Positions 46,285-57,061 of a DNA stretch of 64,000 nt are shown here, one piece after another. This DNA comes from Cristatella mucedo (taxonomy: Eukaryota; Bryozoa; Phylactolaemata; Cristatellidae): contig WPIO01000037.1 of assembly GCA_009760855.2 (NCBI GenBank), positions 722,001-786,000 of the forward strand, in the 5' to 3' direction. The position numbers were made by a program, and so were the translations under genes. Below the pieces are notes generated by a model. It searched no databases, had not been told where the DNA came from, and saw only the letters and a program-made list of their open reading frames with translations. Each line of letters begins with the position of its first letter. The stretch's first letter is position 1.

Positions 46285-46844
46285 TTATCAGAGCTCTTAA
46301 TCGCCATTAAGATGGGTACCCATGCGCAACCATTGCTTAAATGCGCCGGCCCTGCCCATCCATCGCCCAGCAGTTTGGTTGCCGGATGACCTGTACCTAG
46401 ATTGCTTAGTGCTTGCCAGAGACGTTGTCTGATCACATACAGAGGCCTCTCACGATCAGCCGGCTTCTTCACCTCTTGCTCGATCGTGGTGGCATCGACG
46501 TTAATCGTGATTTGGAGATATTTGGCAATTTCGATTTGAACTAAAAGCGAAACTCGGCCTTTGACTCACCTTTGACATTTGACTCCGCAAGAGCTGCAGT
46601 GCAAACTCGGGAGTGTAAACTCCTGAAAGCACACGTGAAATTTTTTACGGGGCAGGCTAAACGACCCACGCCCACCCATGGGTATGCTTCCCCAGTTAAA
46701 GGCTGTAGTGCTTAATCCTTGCTTTGCAAGCATGCTCAGCAAGACAATTTTAGTGTTATAATTAAAGCCTTTAATATGTATTCTGTGTCTGCTATTGACG
46801 TTTTGAACATTATACAATAAATGATGTTGCTCCATATATTGTCG

Positions 46845-47005
46845 CACTGGTTTGGCCTCAGTGGTTAAGGTGCTCACCCTTAACGGCTAAAGTCACGGTG
46901 ATGAATGTGTATTTGATAATCGAGGTCTTGGGCTCGAGCCCCGTGGCATATGTGAAGTTCCTGAATAGATATAGTTATCTCAGGGCGCTATGCAAATGAA
47001 TTAAT
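46845..47005 (+). repeat. SINE-A copy, well preserved
   Basis: The copy has head 'tttggcctcagtggttaagg', a box B-like 'ttgggctcgagccccgtgg', then 'gtgaagttcctgaatagata' and 'tctcagggcgctatgcaaat'. Confidence 0.75.
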
Positions 47006-48100
47006 TGTTTTGTAGATATAGCCTGACTAAGATCGCTTGGGTGGATAGTTGTATCTTTTCATGGCCATTTTTAAGTGGCTGTTAACTTGTGCAGATCTTT
47101 AATCTTCTCTTTTCGCAAGTTCTTGATTTTTTCATTGCAGGTCACAAGCTCTCTGTTGCTACTGTGTCTTGGAACTCAATATATGGATTTGCTCTGTATC
47201 TGGAAGAAGGCTTGAATTCCCGTTGCGCAAGAGAAACTTTTCATGGTTTCAATCTACAAATCAAAGAGCGGTGAAAAAAGCTTACTACCATTCCATGGTC
47301 GTCAGCATCGTTACACTGAGCAAGATCAGTTCAGAGCTAACATTTGCACTGACCAAAAACCTCTAGTTTTGGAATTACACTGCCTAACCTCTGCAACTGA
47401 ACTGTCAAGGTTAGCATCAAGGTTAGCACCTTGAAGTCATAGGTGTCCTGACGTGTTTAACTTCTGTAGTAGTAAGAGCCAGTGCTTATTGCTTTGCTGT
47501 ATCAGCTTGAATTAGTGCCCTCGTGGAACCATCAGTTTTACTCGTTTTGGCAGCACTGGTTATGATATTCCGTAAAGCTAGAAACCTTGAACACAAAATG
47601 TCTTGAAGCATCATTTCTTAGGCGAGTATGATCGGTATACCTGCTTTATAATTGGTAGTCTGAAAAGCGCTGGAAGCCCAAGTCTTTTGTACCGATTTTG
47701 TTTCAATTTATGTATTACCATTATTTAAATAAATCATATCAATTATGTGCTTCTGCTTGCAGACCAGATATGTGCAGGCTTTGTGCGATCCTCTTAAGTA
47801 ATCCACACAAGTAAAAGCCACTGCAATCTCTTATTGTGATCTCTTTTTTTACTGCACTGCAATGTTGCACTGTGATCTCTTTTTTAGCTCACCCAGCCAC
47901 ATGCCGTGTTTTACGTAATAAGGCTTTCTTGAGTCCCTAATGAGGCTACCAATACGTGATTAGCATTTATCCATGGTCTGTTATCTACAGTGCAGCAACA
48001 TTAATCTAGTAGTGGCTTCACTGAAATATGCTTATAATGACCATATCTATCTGGGCTGAGCCAATTACTCGAGTTATGCATTTGTAAAAGCCTTGTACTT
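47006..48100. other. no firm gene; possible downstream exon
   Basis: A good acceptor ('gattttttcattgcag', ending at about 47140) precedes an unremarkable open stretch to 47272. AATAAA occurs at 47728-47733. These could be the last exon and end of the snoRNA host gene, but nothing links them directly. Confidence 0.3.
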
Positions 48101-48205
48101 CATCCTATTGGTTTGAGTCAGCAGTGAACGATGCGTTATTGTCAACTGCAAGTAATGGTGATAGCTGTCAAGGCTGTTCTGCTATACAAATAATGCTGTT
48201 AAATC
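48100..48205 (+). repeat. SINE-B fragment
   Basis: 'ggtttgagtcagcagtgaac', 'ttattgtcaactgcaagtaa' and 'aataatgctgttaaatca' match the 3' two thirds of SINE-B. Confidence 0.55.
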
Positions 48206-48644
48206 ACCTCAAAATTGTCCTAGATACTTCAAATATTTGATGTGAAGAAATCATGCAGTCAACATATAGATAGTGGACTTCATCATGTACCATCCGAGTC
48301 TGATGCTTTTTTCGGGGACTCGTGCACAAAAATCTTGCAGTGTGGCAGTCACTGCTGCGCCTGTAAATTCGTTAGGTTCGAAAGGTTTTCTACCATGCCA
48401 GGTATTCTAAAGTTGTGCAGAGCATGTGGAACTACAAATTGCTGATTGAGCAGCCTTATTGGTATAGGGGCAGCAAGTCTATACGGCTAGTACCAGCACT
48501 TCTGTTTCATACAAGCAGCTGATAGTTCTAAAAATAAACGTGCTACAACTTTAACTAGAAGTACTGAAGGGGAACAAAACCACGGCAATTCAATTAGGCC
48601 GGATCCATGAATACATTACTAAGGGGCGTTAGGTCTGACTAGTA

Positions 48645-51410
48645 CAATGTAATGTAATGTATCTCAGTCTGTAACTCCAAAGCCTATTTGGGTGTTAAGC
48701 AGGAGAGTTTTGGATAGCCAACTCAGCCTAAGCGGCTTTCGGTACGCATTCGGTAGCCAACAGACTTTATCTCCCATTAAACAGAAAATGAGAAGCATAG
48801 CTGAGTCAGCAGAACAGTTGAGGTAGTGAGTAGCGTGGAAGTAGCAGCTCAGGACAGCTGGAAAGGATGTGCCATAGTCCGCAGTAGGAGAGTAGTTGTT
48901 GTAAGAATCCTGAAAGCGAGTTCCATAGTCTAGGACCTGCAGATCTAAAGCTACTGTCGCCAACGATCTTAAGCTGAGGAATAAAACAGCTAATTTATTG
49001 TCCATACAGGACCTGAGGGCACGAGGGGACTGAAACTGGTGCAGCAGTACAGCTAGGTGTAGAAAAGTCATGCCGTGGCGGACCTTGCGTAGGTCAGAAA
49101 TTTGCTCTGTATCCGTTGATCAACTGGCAGTCATCCTAGCTCTTTTTTTTACAGCGAAGGAGACACGTGGTCAAACCTCTGGGACTTGAAGACTAGCGTT
49201 GCAGCCATAGCCATAGCCAGCTGCAGTGGCCTAGTTGCTTTTTTCGGTAGCCCGGCCAAAAGGGAATTACAATAAATAATCAAGCCGAGACAAAACTAAG
49301 GAGCTAGCTAAATCTTTTGCAAGCCATCGTGGAAGACAGCTAATCTCAAATAGAGATCGGACGTGATGGCTAGCTGTAGAAGCACTCTTCAGAATGAAGC
49401 TTCTACAATTTAGGCAGTTGTCGAAAGCGATATAAATTTTGAGCACACGGTGATGGTCGCACAACAGCATCACCTATTAGAAGAGCAAAGCCTTTTAATC
49501 CAGCCACACGCTTAGGTTGTCCAATGAGACGCAGTTCGGTTTTATCGCCGTTTATTTACAAGAAATTTTCCGACATCCAGGATCGAATGTCGGCAAGGCA
49601 AGCGTTCAATTTATCAGTTGCTGCAGCAGATTTTGACGGTTTGAATGACACATACAGCTGAGTATCGTCAGGATAAAAATGATATCGTATTCCGTGGGCT
49701 TTAATAACTTTTTCCAGATGTTGAGTATAAATATACAGCAAGGGACCGAGGACGGACCTTTGAGGAACTCCACAGGTAACAGGTCTCCTGATTGAGACCT
49801 GACGCCCCCCCCCCGCACGACACGTGGATTGAGCACAATCAGACAAGTGCTATTTAAACCACGTATGTGCCTCGTCTGCCAGACCAATCGTTGTTCTCAG
49901 TTGTTCAAGTAGGACATCGTGATTAACGGTTTCGAAGGCAGCTGACAAATCAAGCGGCGCCAGGGCAGTGACATTCCCTTCATCGTTGCTGCATATGATG
50001 TCATCGGTAACACGGTGGAGAACAGTTGCAGTGGTGTGCTGCCTCTTGAACCCCGATTGAAATTGTTCTGACATTTCATTCTTTTCAATGTGTGCAACCA
50101 GCTGCTTAGCGATAATTTTTTCAAGAATCTTTGACAAAAAAGGAAGAAGGGAAACTGGGCGGTAGTTTGCAAGGACCCCTGTATCTAATCCTGGCTTTTT
50201 AAGTATCGGTCTGATGATTGCCGATTTGAAGAACTTGGGGAAGACTCCTTTATCGAAAGAAGCATTGCAAATCTCGATTATGGCTGGGTTAAGTTGGCCT
50301 ACCAGCGAAGACCACAGAGATGATTGCATGTGGCAGGAGACGAGCTGTTTTTTATTAGACTTTATCAAGGTAGCCACACCGCATGCAGAAACCACTGAAA
50401 ATCTTTTAAGGAAGGTCATAAGTTGAGATGTCACAATTGCTTTAGTCGGAGGAGGCTTTATGAAGGCCCAAATGTGCACAATTTTCTTTTAGAAAAGAAG
50501 ATGGAAAACCTGTCGGCTGAGCCGTTAATACATGGGGAGTCAGACCTCTCACCATTGGCCAGCAAAGTATCCATTGTCTTAAAAATCTGTTTTGGGTAGG
50601 ACTTCAGTTTTTGAGTGGAAAAACGAAGCCTTGGCTTTTTTAAGCTCCCGGGTGTAGACTCCTCGAAGGAAGCTTTTGAAATTGAATAGATGTGCATCAG
50701 ACCCCGATTTCTTAAAATGGTGTTCAAGCGTGCGTTCAACGCGGGTGCACCTTTTGAATTTTACTGTAAATTGAAAGAAATCTCAACGACCCTGTACACG
50801 GGCAGAACGTACGGGAGCATGCTAGTCAAGAGCGCTCATGTTCACTGCATCGATGAGTTTATCTAGGTTGTCGATCTAGCCTGGGCGCAGATAAAGAAGA
50901 CCTGCATCACATACAGATTAAAAAGATTTGCCAGGAATGATTGGACCTGGCTGTTGCCAGGGTTGTGAACGTGAATATTGAAGTCTCCTGCAATCAGTAA
51001 CGGCCTGTCAAACACACATATTTTAGCAAGGGACTCCGAAAACTCCTCTAAGAACAAGTTTAGATAGCCAGAGGAGGTCGGTATCTCGCAACAGTGAGAG
51101 ACACTGTATTTGATGAGGACCTGAATACATCTGGTTCAAACGATGGCCCATGCGAAAAACTGCATATCTTATAGCCAAACGATTCACAATCCCGTCACCA
51201 ACCTAGCCAGAACGCAAGGACTGAAAGAATGAGAACCCGAGTGGGGGGGGGGGGTCTCAGATATACAGCTACGTGAGCACGACACCATCCAAGTTTCGGT
51301 TAGCAGAAATGCACCTAGCTTCTCCTGGACAGTCTGATGGCGGATAAGTAACCCCTTGATGTCTAGCGATCGGACATTTAGCTAACGCAGACCGCTGCAT
51401 TTGCTCACCA
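48645..51410 (-). mobile_element. degraded near-full-length LINE-A (L2/CR1-like)
   Basis: Read on the minus strand in order. Endonuclease start 'LNVRSLDIKGLL' (near 51385-51325) and 'LLTETWM' (near 51300), then 'LLIAGDFNIHVHNPG' (near 50990). The RT follows with 'KSAIIRPILKKPG', 'NYRPVSLLPFLSKILEKI', 'LAPLDLSAAFETVNHDVLL', 'GVPQRSVLGPLLYI' and 'YPDDTQLYVSF', then the LINE-A C-terminus (49071-48664). A CATTA-type tail ends it near 48645. The endonuclease plus RT order and motifs are those of L2/CR1-like non-LTR retrotransposons. Stops and frameshifts are frequent. The catalytic YADD box reads YPDD and GVPQG reads GVPQR, so it is inactive. A poly(C/G) run interrupts the endonuclease part. Confidence 0.88.
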
Positions 51411-52620
51411 GTCAGGCTCTGCCTGAGGGCAATATCAATTTTCGCCCTCTTCTTAATTAATAAATTCTCGTATTTTTTTTATCAATCGTGCCCTATTAAC
51501 AGGGACTCGCCTGGTACGCCTCAATCAATGCAGTCTTCCTCTGCCACGGCTTCAACGGAACGGGCTCCCGAAGACACGTCTGATTGGTCGACTGGTCTAG
51601 GCTTTCGTCAGCTTTCTATCCTGACGCCGAAGGCCCACTAGACACGGGCAGAAAAAATGATCAAAAACGGACCAAAAACCGACACTTTTGGCTTGTTGCG
51701 CCAAGTATTGACATTTGCCTAAATGTGTTGCCTAGTGAATGTGGCTGGAAGAATTTATCCATGTCCCGGCGGTCATGATTTCCTTTGGTTTCCTGCGGTT
51801 CTGGCGTTTGCGTTAAAGGAGTTCTCGTGCAAGTGGCAGCCCATCGTATTTGAGACCTACGTACGCCAGGAACGTAATGTTCTGCCCACGTGAAGCTAAT
51901 AGGAAGCGGGTGTCTTGCCCTTCGCAACTGTCCAGCTGTTCCCTCTGATCGTAATTGTCGAACGAGTTTTTACTAGACTGGAGAGTTCAAATTTAGGCTT
52001 TGACGCCGCACCGCGGCCTAACAGACACTGGGAAGGAGCGCCTGTCAGAACGTCTAGGTGTCACTGGTACAGACAGCCCTAAACTCGACTAGGTCCTAAA
52101 TCAGTGAGAAATGTCCGGCTGTAGATACGAATGGCTGTCGGTCATCTAGGTAGCGCTGAAAGTATTCGGTAGCTCGGGGTTCGTTCTGAAGCCCCCCTCC
52201 ATCTTTTCGCTGTCCTTCTCTAGACTGTTCAGTCAGAACTAGTCAGATCTAGATCTAGAATGTCTATAGCTACGTGATATCAGTCGGTGGTGAGTTTCTG
52301 GCTATGGGAGCCTAGGTCTCCGAGTCACGGTCTCCAATGAATTTTAGGTTGATTAGGGGGTAAGGCTATTCGACTTGTGTCAAGGGAGCGGGTGCTATGC
52401 CGAGAAGGCTGAGGAGTAAAAGCCGTGGCAAACCTGAATGCAGACGGTTATGAGACTAAGTGGCTTCTGACTTTACGGCATCAAACCACAACTATTGTTT
52501 GCTGGAGAAACATAATCTAGAGCAGATCATAGTCTAATCATGATCTGTTTCACCATAAATATACAGATCAACAGGTTATATCGGTTAACACAATATATCT
52601 AGCACTATATAACTCTAACA
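51411..52620. other. no recognisable gene
   Basis: Unique-looking sequence with short ORFs only (for example 51661-51927 minus). Confidence 0.45.
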
Positions 52621-52621
52621 C

Positions 52622-52634
52622 TATATATATATAT

Positions 52635-52715
<81 letters not shown>

Positions 52716-52742
52716 TGTGTGTGTGTGTGTGTGTGTGTGTGT
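52622..52742. repeat. (TA)n then (TG)n microsatellite
   Basis: About 90 bp of TA followed by about 30 bp of TG, directly abutting the histone H2B pseudogene. Confidence 0.95.
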
Positions 52743-52744
52743 AC

Positions 52745-53079
52745 AAGAAGAAGCGGTGGAGGCAGGGGAACTTCGGCCGGCATCTAGGCATCTACATCTA
52801 AAGGTGCTGAAGCAGGAGGTGCAGTCTGATACGGGCATCTCGAGCAAGGCAATGAGCATCGTGTACTCTTTCGTGAACGACATCTTCGAGCCCATCGCCG
52901 CCGAGGCTTCGCGTCTGTCGCACTGCAGCAAGTGGTCGACGATCACAAGCTGCGAGGTGCAGACCACGAGCTACGAGGGGCAGACGGCCGTCCGACTGCT
53001 TCGGCTGCCGGGTGAGCTGGCCAAGCACACCGTGTTGGAAGGCACTGAGGCCATGACGAAGTGCACCAGTTACAAGTAG
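52745..53079 (+). pseudogene. histone H2B pseudogene
   Basis: The main frame reads [20 protein letters not shown], '[19 protein letters not shown]', 'STITS', 'TAVRLL', '[19 protein letters not shown]' and 'TSYK' to a stop. This is the H2B histone fold and C-terminal helix almost throughout. Upstream in another frame, KKKRW then GIYI matches the end of the basic tail, so one base is missing near 52800. The tail before that is absent, cut by the TG tract. Within the domain a 21-nt tandem duplication (TSCEVQ then TSYEGQ) and an extra residue in LLRLPG disturb the fold. No histone 3' stem-loop follows. Several normally invariant residues are changed, including K to E and N/K to C/W. It is clearly an H2B-derived relic, not a working histone. 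Confidence 0.88.
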
Positions 53080-53379
53080 ACCTGCTAGTCGCAGCGGATC
53101 CACTGCAAATACAGAAAACTTTTTGGTTCGACGGCACCATAGCTCAAAGAGAATCAATTCATTCGACATCGAAAACTGGCCATCAGTACCGCAGTAAAAA
53201 TGCACTTACATCGCATTCTCTAAGCTCTAAAATAAAAATGCTACCACTCTGAAGGGTGGAATTTGCTACTCGAGTAAAGAGCTTTTAGGCAACTAGATTC
53301 GTGAAGACGCACATAGCAGACATATGTGCTAGCGCTCCACGGTACGGCCAAATAAAGAGTCTCTAAAATATGGGAGCCA

Positions 53380-53790
53380 CCCAACCAGGGCTCCGATAAA
53401 AACTGCTTGAATCGAGCACGGGTAAGAAAAGTGTCCATTATACATGAAAGTATATAAGAGACACACAAACAGGGAACCGATCAAAACAACAGTATCATAT
53501 AAGCGCAGGCAGAGAAATAATGATTCCCGTGCACACTACATTACACATGCTTGCCAACCACCACTCAAGCAGCGCTTTGATCAGGGCTCTCTTATCCATG
53601 CATGGGTAAAGAAAGTATCCCGCGATCAATATATCGACAAGCATATACAAGCCACTTAAACAGGGCTCCTATCATGACTTAATCATTGAAGTTCGGGTAA
53701 ACAAATCATTCCCCGTGCAAGTTATCGATAAATAATACATGAGATCAGCTCAAACAGGGCTCCGCTCCCAAGTAAGCCCATCGAATGTTA
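53380..53790. repeat. degenerate repeat with CAGGGCTCC motif
   Basis: CAGGGCTCC or a close variant starts at 53386, 53470, 53582, 53661 and 53755, each within related flanking sequence ('gggtaa', 'gatca', 'cccgtg'). Spacing is 79-112 bp. This appears to be an old tandem array. Confidence 0.5.
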
Positions 53791-54480
53791 CAAACGTACT
53801 GTAGTGAGTACTGCCCGAACAAAGTAGGACCACAAATGCAGCTCGCAAAATAATGATATTCCTTGCTTACGCGAGACAAACGCCATGGAAGCATGAGCTT
53901 TGAATCGAGGCTAGCGACTTGCTGGTGCAGCGCCAATACATGCAATATTAACATATACAACAACACAATCCAGCAACAAAGAACCTCAAGATAGCAAGTC
54001 TCCACATTCACAGCGTAGGACAGTCTATTCGTCTGTCGCAAAGAGTAAAGGTGTGCAGCACCAGCGGACAAAACAATTCCGTTTGACACCATTGCACAAC
54101 CCAGCTGCTTGGTCCGAAACCTAGAGCACAACTGGGCTCACCGTAACGTGACTTTCGCTCGTTATGCCTCCCGATCGTGGATTATGACATAGCCGGTTCC
54201 TAATCATTATAATTCGGGAACCACGGATAATATTGCAGCAGTCACAATTGGGTTGATGAATTCGGCCAACGTCTTTCACAACTTTTGTGCTGTTCCATTA
54301 GTTGGAGTTTTTATGTCGCCTAGCCACATATTATGAAATTCCTGCTCCTAATCAATAAAACTCAGAAACCGAGAATAGTATCTAGGCAGTCATAAACCGG
54401 CTAGTTTAGTATACCAGCATTTCACTGCACTCTCCTTAAATTAAGGCGGCCATCTGCCGGAATCATTAAAACCTAACACA
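53790..54480. repeat. dispersed repeat family X, copy 1
   Basis: Blocks 'gttacaaacg', 'gagctttgaatcgaggctag', 'tagccggttcctaatcatta' and 'gcagtcata' recur at 56700-56870 and 59080-59520. The family has no coding frame that I recognise. Confidence 0.45.
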
Positions 54481-55955
54481 ACCAGCTATATGTAGGTGTC
54501 AACGGTGGGCTTTGCCGCGTTGTTAGGCTCTGACATGGATTGCGACTTAGATAGAGGACTTTCAGACGCCTTTTCACTGCTGTCATCGCAGCTGTCTCGT
54601 CTTCATGCTCATCGCCAGCAGACGTGATAGCAACGAGCTGGGCTTCACTGCGTCTCCGCGGCGTCTCCTCGGTCGTCCGGCTCGTCAGCAGTTCTCCACT
54701 TGGCTGGAGAGAGAGAGAGAGGCGAGCGCCTTCAACTTAAGCTCTATCCAATGGATTCTTGAGAAACTATCTCGAGTTAGAACTCGATTAGCGAGAGCAC
54801 AACAACAAAAGGAGGAGCAGACCTACCTGCATCGGTACAAAAGCGATTGCTGCTTATCCTGATTATGATTAGCATAGTCTCAGAAATCTATTATTGTCTG
54901 TCTTAAATTTACTTATGCAGACAATGGGTTGTGCTAGACAGCATTCAGCACATCTCTTTGCGGAGCACACACCAACTGGCAGATTTTGAAATACAAACAA
55001 GAGCAGAAAGTCCAAGGCAAACGATTTTACGACAATCCAATCCAGCAGCAGTAGCGTATATTTGTAACCATGCGCAGTTGGTCAACATGCATGGGCACGA
55101 AGATGCTGGCATTCAAAATCCTGGAATTGCATTGACCGCGATGAAATCTCGATGACGTAGCAGCAGAGGGAACCTTGTGCTAATTTGCTAATTAATTAAT
55201 TAGTTAACTAATCAATTGTGCTAATTAGCCTTGTGCTAATTGCGACAAGCAAAAGAAGAAGCTTCCCCATGTCGACAAAAAAGGCGAGAACGAGTCGTCT
55301 AAGTGCAAAAAGGATTAAATCAAAGCGGCATCCTCTAACGCCATCAAATCTCGGCATGCAACACTTAGCAAGATTGTCACCACGCTAAGCATTTCCAAAT
55401 CACCGTCACTAGACGGGCTCGTAATGAGTGTTGCCAGTTATCACAGTCCAGACACTATCAGTGGCAAAGTCACAGAGTAGCAAAATGAACGTCCTGTCCA
55501 CTGCCAGAGTAGTGGTCCATAACATCAACAGTTTACACAGTAGCAGTCTCGAAGCAAATTTCAACAGCTTCAGAGTTCAAAGTGGCTATAACTGGCAAAG
55601 GAAGAAAAAATCACTTCGTTCCTCATGTGTTCAGTTAAGGCTAACGCGCCAAACGCCTGCACGTTACCAGCAGCAATTACCAACCTCTCGTGTACAATCC
55701 TAACCACTGGTTTCCCAAACCAAGCTATTTATCAGGTTTCCTGATTTCAGCAGCATAGATTCAACCGTGGCCTGCACCTGTCCGACAATGCTGATATTAT
55801 TGCCCCTGATTTCCTCTAGATTAACAGCGGTAACTTCTATCGTGCTGCCATATTTTGTGCTCTCAAGTTCCAGATTTTCAATAGTCTCAGCACGAATCTT
55901 GGTAGACTGTCTATTAGCGATGGTATTTAGTTTGAGCAGCACACAATTTTAATTC
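54481..55955. other. no recognisable gene
   Basis: Short ORFs only (for example 54605-54862 plus, 55700-55942 minus). A palindromic A/T-rich patch built from TTAATTAA/CTAATTAG motifs lies at about 55175-55235. Confidence 0.4.
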
Positions 55956-56019
55956 AGAGAGTGTCCAGCATTAGTCAGCCAGCATTGTAGTCGACCATAC
56001 TTATAATAATAATATAATA

Positions 56020-56052
56020 ATAACACACTTGATAAAGCGCCCTCAGAGAACT

Positions 56053-56084
<32 letters not shown>

Positions 56085-56245
56085 AGGCGCTTTACATTTG
56101 CTGCAAAGGGAAATGCAATTGAATGGTGAGTAATATCATGCTTGATAAACAAACAAAATGAATAACAATGAATAACATGGTAAGGGGTGACATGCACAGG
56201 GTCAGCATGCAAATTTGGTTAGTGACAGCATGCAGTGTCAGCACG
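56020..56245 (-). repeat. LINE-B 3' tail with internal CT expansion
   Basis: The reverse complement of the tail module: 'gataaagcgccctcagagaa', then a CT run (about 56057-56084) inside the hairpin loop, then 'taggcgctttacatttgctg' and 'acatgcacagggtcagcatg'. Confidence 0.8.
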
Positions 56246-56699
56246 CATAAGCATCCTTCAGGGGATTCACTCTCCTAAGAGTAGCACATTTCAATATTTC
56301 TTATTTCTAAGTGATGCTGAGCTGCCAGTTCTGCCTTTTGAATATTTTTAAAATGAGCTTCGATCCGGAAACCGCTCAAGCTCCGTGCAATACAGCTCTG
56401 CAATGCGCGAATATTTAGTTATGCACTGATTCACCCTCTGCATAAGTTCATCAGGTAATTCCTCTTTCGAATTTCCCATTTTGACAGAGTAAGCAGCTGC
56501 TTCAGCATTAAACACTCGCTAAACCCGGGTCTGTACGTGCGCCTTAATACAGCCAATACAGAAAGCAGCTGTGTTTCTAGGTTCGGTGTTCACCAATGCA
56601 GTCGCAAGCAGTGAGACCACAAAACAATAGTCGACTAGCGTAAAATTACTGCTTAGGCTTCTCAGCAATTATTGAAATTTTCTAATACCAAATGTTACA

Positions 56700-56870
56700 A
56701 ACGCATCGTGGCGGTTTCTGCACAAATATCGTTCGGGCACAAGTGCAGTGCTTATAACTGCTTTTCCATACCGATAGGTGACTAATGTAGGTGAAGCCTC
56801 GGCTTTAGATCGAGGCTGGTCAGCAAATGCTTTACAAAAGTCATGTTACTAAAAATAACTAGTCATTTCT
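56700..56870. repeat. dispersed repeat family X, copy 2
   Basis: 'ttcgggcacaagtgcagtgc', 'ataggtgactaatgtaggtg' and 'ggctttagatcgaggctggt' parallel 59110-59210. Confidence 0.5.
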
Positions 56871-57061
56871 CTTATCTATTTTTATGGGATCGACACGAAT
56901 ATGACTGTCAAACTGCAAAATTAGCTCTGTAGTCTGCAATAAATTAATGTTTAAATCACGACATACAAGCCAATAGTAATAGGACTACGGTTAATACCTG
57001 CATGAAATGAAGTCGTTGACTACTTGTTAGATTTATTCGCCTGTCTCTTGTAAAGTTGTTC

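Larger units (their letters stand above)
43400..46300 (+). ncRNA. snoRNA host gene with tandem exon-intron-snoRNA units
   Basis: Repeated exons lie at 44307-44353, 44535-44582, 44761-44807, 44989-45035, 45219-45263, 45445-45491 and 45675-45721. Each is preceded by a pyrimidine-rich tract ending TTGCAG and followed by GTAAGC. Lengths of 45-48 nt do not keep one frame, so the host RNA looks noncoding, as in GAS5-type hosts. Less similar exons appear at 45909-45957 (donor GTAAGT) and 46112-46175 (donor GTAAAT). Upstream candidates are a first exon ending at 43478 (donor GTAAGT), 43555-43672, and one ending at 44117 (acceptor at 43896 or 44042). Introns in the array are 178-189 nt, each with one box C/D snoRNA whose box D ends 72-78 nt before the acceptor, the spacing usual for intron-processed animal snoRNAs. 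The true 5' and 3' ends are unknown; AATAAA at 47728 is one possible end signal. Confidence 0.8.

Noticed and set aside
52798-53205. Minus-strand ORF over the H2B relic
   Set aside because: Antisense shadow of a former coding sequence; the plus strand aligns to H2B along its whole length.
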